DNA of 7,446 nucleotides from DASWIG01 sp965371445 (GTDB lineage Bacteria; Acidobacteriota; Thermoanaerobaculia; Multivoradales; J023). Made by a program: the position numbers and the translations under genes. Positions 3,841 to 7,446 of the stretch are shown here, piece after piece. The notes below the pieces were generated by a model. The model saw only the letters and a program-made list of their open reading frames with translations, had not been told where the DNA came from and did not search any database. Numbering within the stretch: position 1 is the first letter of the stretch; the number at the start of each line of letters is the position of its first letter. The stretch covers positions 1-7,446 of the forward strand of contig CBDUYN010000298.1 in NCBI GenBank assembly GCA_965371445.1. The letters run 5' to 3'.

Positions 3841-6759
3841 ATGTGGACCACCTTGAAAGAAGACGTCGTCCTGAGAGGGTTCCTCGCGTACTCGGCGTTG
3901 CTCCTCGTGCCGTTCCTGGTGCCCCTGCTGGGCGTAGCGAAGCCGGCCTGGCTGACGGCTTACTCCGACACCCTGTTCGAGGTGCTCCTCTTGCCGGCCG
4001 TCGTCGTGGCTTTGCAGACGGGCGTCGGGCGGATCGCCTCGAGTCGAGAAAGGCTCTTCTGGCACCGGGTGACGGCATCGATCGTCCTCTGGTGGCTGGT
4101 CCAATGCCTCTACCTCTTGCCGGCAAGCCTGCAGGGTGTGGCTCTCGACCTCGCCGCCGACACGGTATTCTTCTGTTTCTACGTGAGCTTTTTTCTGGCG
4201 GCGGAGACCTACGCTCATGCTCGCGAGAGGGAACCGGCCGACCCGATCCGCCGGGTCCAGACCGCAGGTGTCTTCATCCTGTTGTCGGGGCTCGCGATCT
4301 ACCTGGTCGTCATTCCGGTGATGCTGGATCGAGCGGCTTACCACACCTGGGTGCCGTCGATTTACATGTACATGGTCTTCGACGCCATCCTGGCGGCGCG
4401 ATTCGCCAGGCTGGCGGAGATCTCTGCGGACCGCCGCTGGCGTTGGATCTATGTCGTTCTGTCCGTCAGCCTGGGCTTCTCGATGGGGCTCCAGTTCCTG
4501 CTGCTCCTTTACTTTGAAGACGTCTTCGTCTGGTCCTCGGGCTCGCCTCTCGAGATCCTCTGGTGGATTCCGCCGCTCGGGTTCGTCGCCGCGGCGCGCC
4601 TTCGCCGGCACCGTTTCGACGAGGAGGAGGACAGCTCCGGCCGGCGCGAGCAAGCTCGCCAGACCGCGAAGCTCAGCAGTCCCATGGTGGCGACCGCTCT
4701 CGTCCTGCCGATCTTCCATTTCGCGGCCTACACCTTCCACCTGCTCGAGGAGGAGCTGCGCGGGCCGCGCCAGGGCGTCGTGCTGGCGACCCTGGCGGTG
4801 ATGTCGGTGCTGGCGATGCGGGAGCACGCCTTCCGGCGCCGCCACAGCGAGGTCCTGGAGGAGCAGCGCCGCAAGGCGGAGCGGGCGACCCAGAAGCGGA
4901 CCACGTTTCTCAACTCGCTCATCGACAACAGCCCCCTGGCGATCGTCGTGCTCGACGCGGAGGCCACGGTGTCGATCTCGAATCCCGCCTTCGAGCGGTT
5001 GTTCCAGATCTCCCCGGCCGAGATCCTCGGCCGCGAGCTCGACGAGCTGATCCTCGCCGACGACGTCCGGGAGGAGGGCCGGGAGCTGACCGCACGGATC
5101 CTTTCCGGGGAGTCGCTGCATGTGACGACCCGCCGCTACCGCCAGGACAGGACGGCGGTGGAGGTCGAGTTCTACGGCGTCCCCCTGATGGTCGAGGACG
5201 AGCTCATCGGGATCTACGCGATCTACCAGGACATCACGGAGAGGATGGTCGCCGAGCGGGCCCAGCGGGAAAGCGAGGAGCGCTTCCGGCGCCTCGCGGA
5301 CGCCACGTTCGAGGGTATCGTGATCGTCGAAGGCGGCAGGGTCCTCGACGCCAACGAGCAATACGCCCGCATGCTGGGCGCGACACCGGCGGAGCTCGAA
5401 GGCCGTCTGCTGACCGACTTCGTGGCCCCCGAGGATCACGAGCTCGTGGAGGAGCGCCTACGCGAGGGATACGAGCGCCCCTACGAGCACCGGGCGCGAA
5501 GGCTCGACGGCTCGATTTTCCACGTCGAGGTCCTTGGCCGCTCCATGCCGCACGAGGGACGCACGGTCCGGGTGACCGCGGTGCGCGACGTGACCGAGCA
5601 CAAGCGGCTGGAAGAGGAGGCGCGCCAGGCGCAGAAGATGGAGGCGGTCGGACGGCTGGCCGGCGGTATCGCCCATGATTTCAACAACCTCCTGACGGTG
5701 ATCCTCGGCCACTGCTCGATCCTCTCGAACCGGTTCAAAGCGACCTCGCCGTCGCGCAGCCACGTCGAGGAAATCCGTCGCGCCGCAGGCCAGGCCACGA
5801 TGATGACCCAGAGGCTCCTCGCTTTTGGCCGCAAACAGCCGCGCCAGGCCGAGGTCATCGACTTGAGCAAAGTGATCCATGGCATGGAGAAGATGCTGCG
5901 CCGCCTGGTACGGGCCGACATCGACCTGACCTTCAACCTGTCGCCGCGGCTCGGCCGGGTACGAGCCGATGCGGGACAGATCGAACAGGTCGTCTTGAAC
6001 CTCGTCATCAACGCAGCCGACGCCATGCCGGACGGTGGGACGGTGACTTTGGGGACGTCGTCGACGGATCTCGACGACACCGGGCCCCACTGGAGCCTCG
6101 ACGGCTCCACGGGAGCGCAGGTACAGCTGGAGGTCTCCGACACCGGGACGGGGATGGACGCCGAAACCCGCGCCCGTGCTTTCGAGCCCTTTTTCACCAC
6201 CAAGGAGAAAGGCAAGGGTACGGGCCTCGGTCTTTCCACGGTCTACGGGATCGTCCGTCAAAACGGTGGCAGCATCCTGGTCGACAGCGCTCCGGGCCAC
6301 GGCACGAGCTTTCGGATTTTCCTGCCGCAGGTCCTCGACCTACCGAAAACCCCCGAGGCCGAGTCGGAGCCGGCGGAAACGGCCGACCTGCAGGGGAGCG
6401 AGTCGATCCTGGTCGTCGAGGACGAGGCCGCGGTCCGGCGACTGGCCATCGACTTCCTCGAGATCCACGGCTACAAGGTTCTGGAGGCGGAGGACGGCGA
6501 CCAGGGGCTGCGCATGGTGCAGGAGTCGAACGAGACGATCGACATGATCCTGACCGACGTCGTCATGCCCGGTATGAACGGCCCGGAGATGGCCGAGCGC
6601 ATCGCGGAGCTGCGGCCTGGGATCAAGATCCTCTTCATGACGGGGTACGACGACGGCATCCTGGAGCAATCGCGGGCCGGCGACGCGCGGATGGTGCAGA
6701 AGCCCTTCTCGATCGACGATCTCCTGGGGCAGGTCCGGGAAGTCCTCGACGCGGCTTAG
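3841..6759 (+). CDS. Membrane-bound hybrid sensor histidine kinase, CckA-like (PAS-PAS-HisKA-HATPase-REC)
   Basis: A 972-residue inner-membrane two-component sensor. It has about ten hydrophobic segments (roughly 12-32, 43-60, 77-94, 104-122, 141-161, 171-188, 202-224, 236-252, 282-300, 312-326), with a charged 28-residue loop before the last two. A basic/acidic coiled-coil linker (327-353), PAS1 (356-468) and PAS2 (478-590) follow. HisKA has phospho-acceptor H612 in GGIAHDFNNL. The ATPase domain has the N-box (N720, N724), G1 DTGTGMD (767-773) and FEPFFTTK (781-788) with GKGTGLGLS. The receiver (855-972) has E860/D861, phospho-Asp D906, T934 and K954. All catalytic residues are intact, so kinase, phosphatase and phosphorelay activity are expected. 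The H-box and receiver resemble CckA-type kinases, but this match is by motif only. GGAAG (3827-3831) precedes the ATG by 9 bases. No response regulator or phosphotransferase lies adjacent, so partner and signal are unknown. Confidence 0.92.
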   Translation: MWTTLKEDVVLRGFLAYSALLLVPFLVPLLGVAKPAWLTAYSDTLFEVLLLPAVVVALQTGVGRIASSRERLFWHRVTASIVLWWLVQCLYLLPASLQGVALDLAADTVFFCFYVSFFLAAETYAHAREREPADPIRRVQTAGVFILLSGLAIYLVVIPVMLDRAAYHTWVPSIYMYMVFDAILAARFARLAEISADRRWRWIYVVLSVSLGFSMGLQFLLLLYFEDVFVWSSGSPLEILWWIPPLGFVAAARLRRHRFDEEEDSSGRREQARQTAKLSSPMVATALVLPIFHFAAYTFHLLEEELRGPRQGVVLATLAVMSVLAMREHAFRRRHSEVLEEQRRKAERATQKRTTFLNSLIDNSPLAIVVLDAEATVSISNPAFERLFQISPAEILGRELDELILADDVREEGRELTARILSGESLHVTTRRYRQDRTAVEVEFYGVPLMVEDELIGIYAIYQDITERMVAERAQRESEERFRRLADATFEGIVIVEGGRVLDANEQYARMLGATPAELEGRLLTDFVAPEDHELVEERLREGYERPYEHRARRLDGSIFHVEVLGRSMPHEGRTVRVTAVRDVTEHKRLEEEARQAQKMEAVGRLAGGIAHDFNNLLTVILGHCSILSNRFKATSPSRSHVEEIRRAAGQATMMTQRLLAFGRKQPRQAEVIDLSKVIHGMEKMLRRLVRADIDLTFNLSPRLGRVRADAGQIEQVVLNLVINAADAMPDGGTVTLGTSSTDLDDTGPHWSLDGSTGAQVQLEVSDTGTGMDAETRARAFEPFFTTKEKGKGTGLGLSTVYGIVRQNGGSILVDSAPGHGTSFRIFLPQVLDLPKTPEAESEPAETADLQGSESILVVEDEAAVRRLAIDFLEIHGYKVLEAEDGDQGLRMVQESNETIDMILTDVVMPGMNGPEMAERIAELRPGIKILFMTGYDDGILEQSRAGDARMVQKPFSIDDLLGQVREVLDAA

Positions 6760-6783
6760 GGGCGCATGGATGTGTGCTATCCT
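6756..6783 (+). promoter_or_regulatory. Candidate rnpB promoter with extended -10
   Basis: TATCCT (6778-6783) is preceded by TGC, giving an extended -10 (TGCTATCCT). A weak -35, TTAGGG (6756-6761), lies 16 bases upstream and overlaps the stop codon of the kinase gene (6757-6759). Initiation about 8 bases after the -10 would fall at ~6791, almost exactly the first base of the RNase P P1 helix (6792). That agreement is the main support for the call. Confidence 0.5.
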
Positions 6784-6791
6784 GGGGTCCG

Positions 6792-7233
<442 letters not shown>

Positions 7234-7234
<1 letters not shown>

Positions 7235-7446
7235 TAGTAGCCCTCCTCCTCGTCGCGTCCCCGAGTCTTGACGCCGACGGGCGGCGGGATCTCGCCGCCC
7301 AAGGCGTCGTCGACCAACTGCCGGGCTTGCCGGCGGGCGTCGGGGGGGTGGTCCGCGACGGGTGCGGCGTTGCCGGCGACGGCGGGGCGCCCCACGGGCG
7401 CGGGGCCGCGGGGCACGGGGGGCGTCGGGGGGGGGGGGGCGAACTC
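7234..7446 (-). CDS. 3' end of an unidentified protein, truncated by the window edge
   Basis: A minus-strand frame runs open from the window edge to a TAG (complement of 7234-7236). It encodes at least 70 residues; a GTG at 7416 is the only visible possible start, and the gene more probably begins outside the window. Almost every codon ends in G or C, as in the real genes here. The visible part has a Pro/Ala-rich stretch (PPPPTPPVPRGPAPVGRP), then a short helical segment (DARRQARQLVDDAL) and an acidic tail ending RDEEEGY. I do not recognise the family. It converges on rnpB and its stop overlaps the last P1 base. The reading upstream of 7427 is uncertain because of a 13-G tract (7427-7439), where an indel would shift the frame. 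Confidence 0.45.
7427..7439. other. 13-base poly-G tract near the window end
   Basis: An uninterrupted run of 13 G, 7 bases from the end of the sequence, inside extremely G-rich DNA (7411-7439). It could be a genuine slippage-prone homopolymer, or a low-quality read end or contig break. Any coding interpretation across it is unreliable. Confidence 0.6.

Noticed and set aside
3832..5439. Long minus-strand open frame (about 535 codons) antisense to the histidine kinase
   Set aside because: It is a compositional shadow of the kinase gene. The predicted product is rich in charged residues with no domain signature, while the + strand encodes continuous PAS and membrane segments.

Overview
The window looks like a high-GC bacterial chromosome segment. 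All genes but the last are on the + strand. Codons in every recognised gene end overwhelmingly in G or C, the promoters are sigma70-like, and the RNase P RNA is the bacterial ancestral type (class A). The intergenic palindromes with an ACGGGCCT/AGGCCCGT core, together with an orphan CckA-type hybrid kinase, would suit a high-GC Acidobacteriota (Thermoanaerobaculia-like) genome. That placement is inference: Myxococcota, Gemmatimonadota or similar phyla are not excluded.

Layout. Positions 1-401 are non-coding. They hold a 31-bp perfect inverted repeat (55-85 / 129-159), a doubled AGCCGGCT box, a small CAAGGC/GCCTTG hairpin and a good sigma70-type promoter (331-358). dnaB (402-1784, replicative helicase) follows, and radA (1785-3158, recombination/repair ATPase) starts on the very next base after the dnaB stop. 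The radA stop codon lies inside another copy of the palindromic repeat (3154-3183), so members of one repeat family bracket the dnaB-radA operon. msrB (3276-3668, methionine-R-sulfoxide reductase) has a strong Shine-Dalgarno sequence and a perfect 6+6 bp palindrome just upstream. A 172-bp gap with GCCGGCTT boxes leads to a 972-residue membrane-bound hybrid sensor histidine kinase (3841-6759; about ten membrane segments, PAS-PAS-HisKA-HATPase-REC). The RNase P RNA gene rnpB follows (6792-7234), closed by a perfect 13-bp P1 helix. The last ~210 bp carry the 3' end of an unidentified minus-strand gene and run into a 13-G tract at the window edge.

How the genes relate. dnaB and radA form a translationally coupled replication/repair operon. 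msrB, the kinase and rnpB look like independent transcription units of housekeeping or signalling function. I see no CRISPR array, defence island, toxin-antitoxin pair, transposase or prophage gene. The genes are ordinary, and the less usual signals are the repeat family around dnaB-radA, the msrB-proximal palindrome, the zero-gap in-frame dnaB/radA junction, and the orphan kinase with its unassigned membrane sensor domain.
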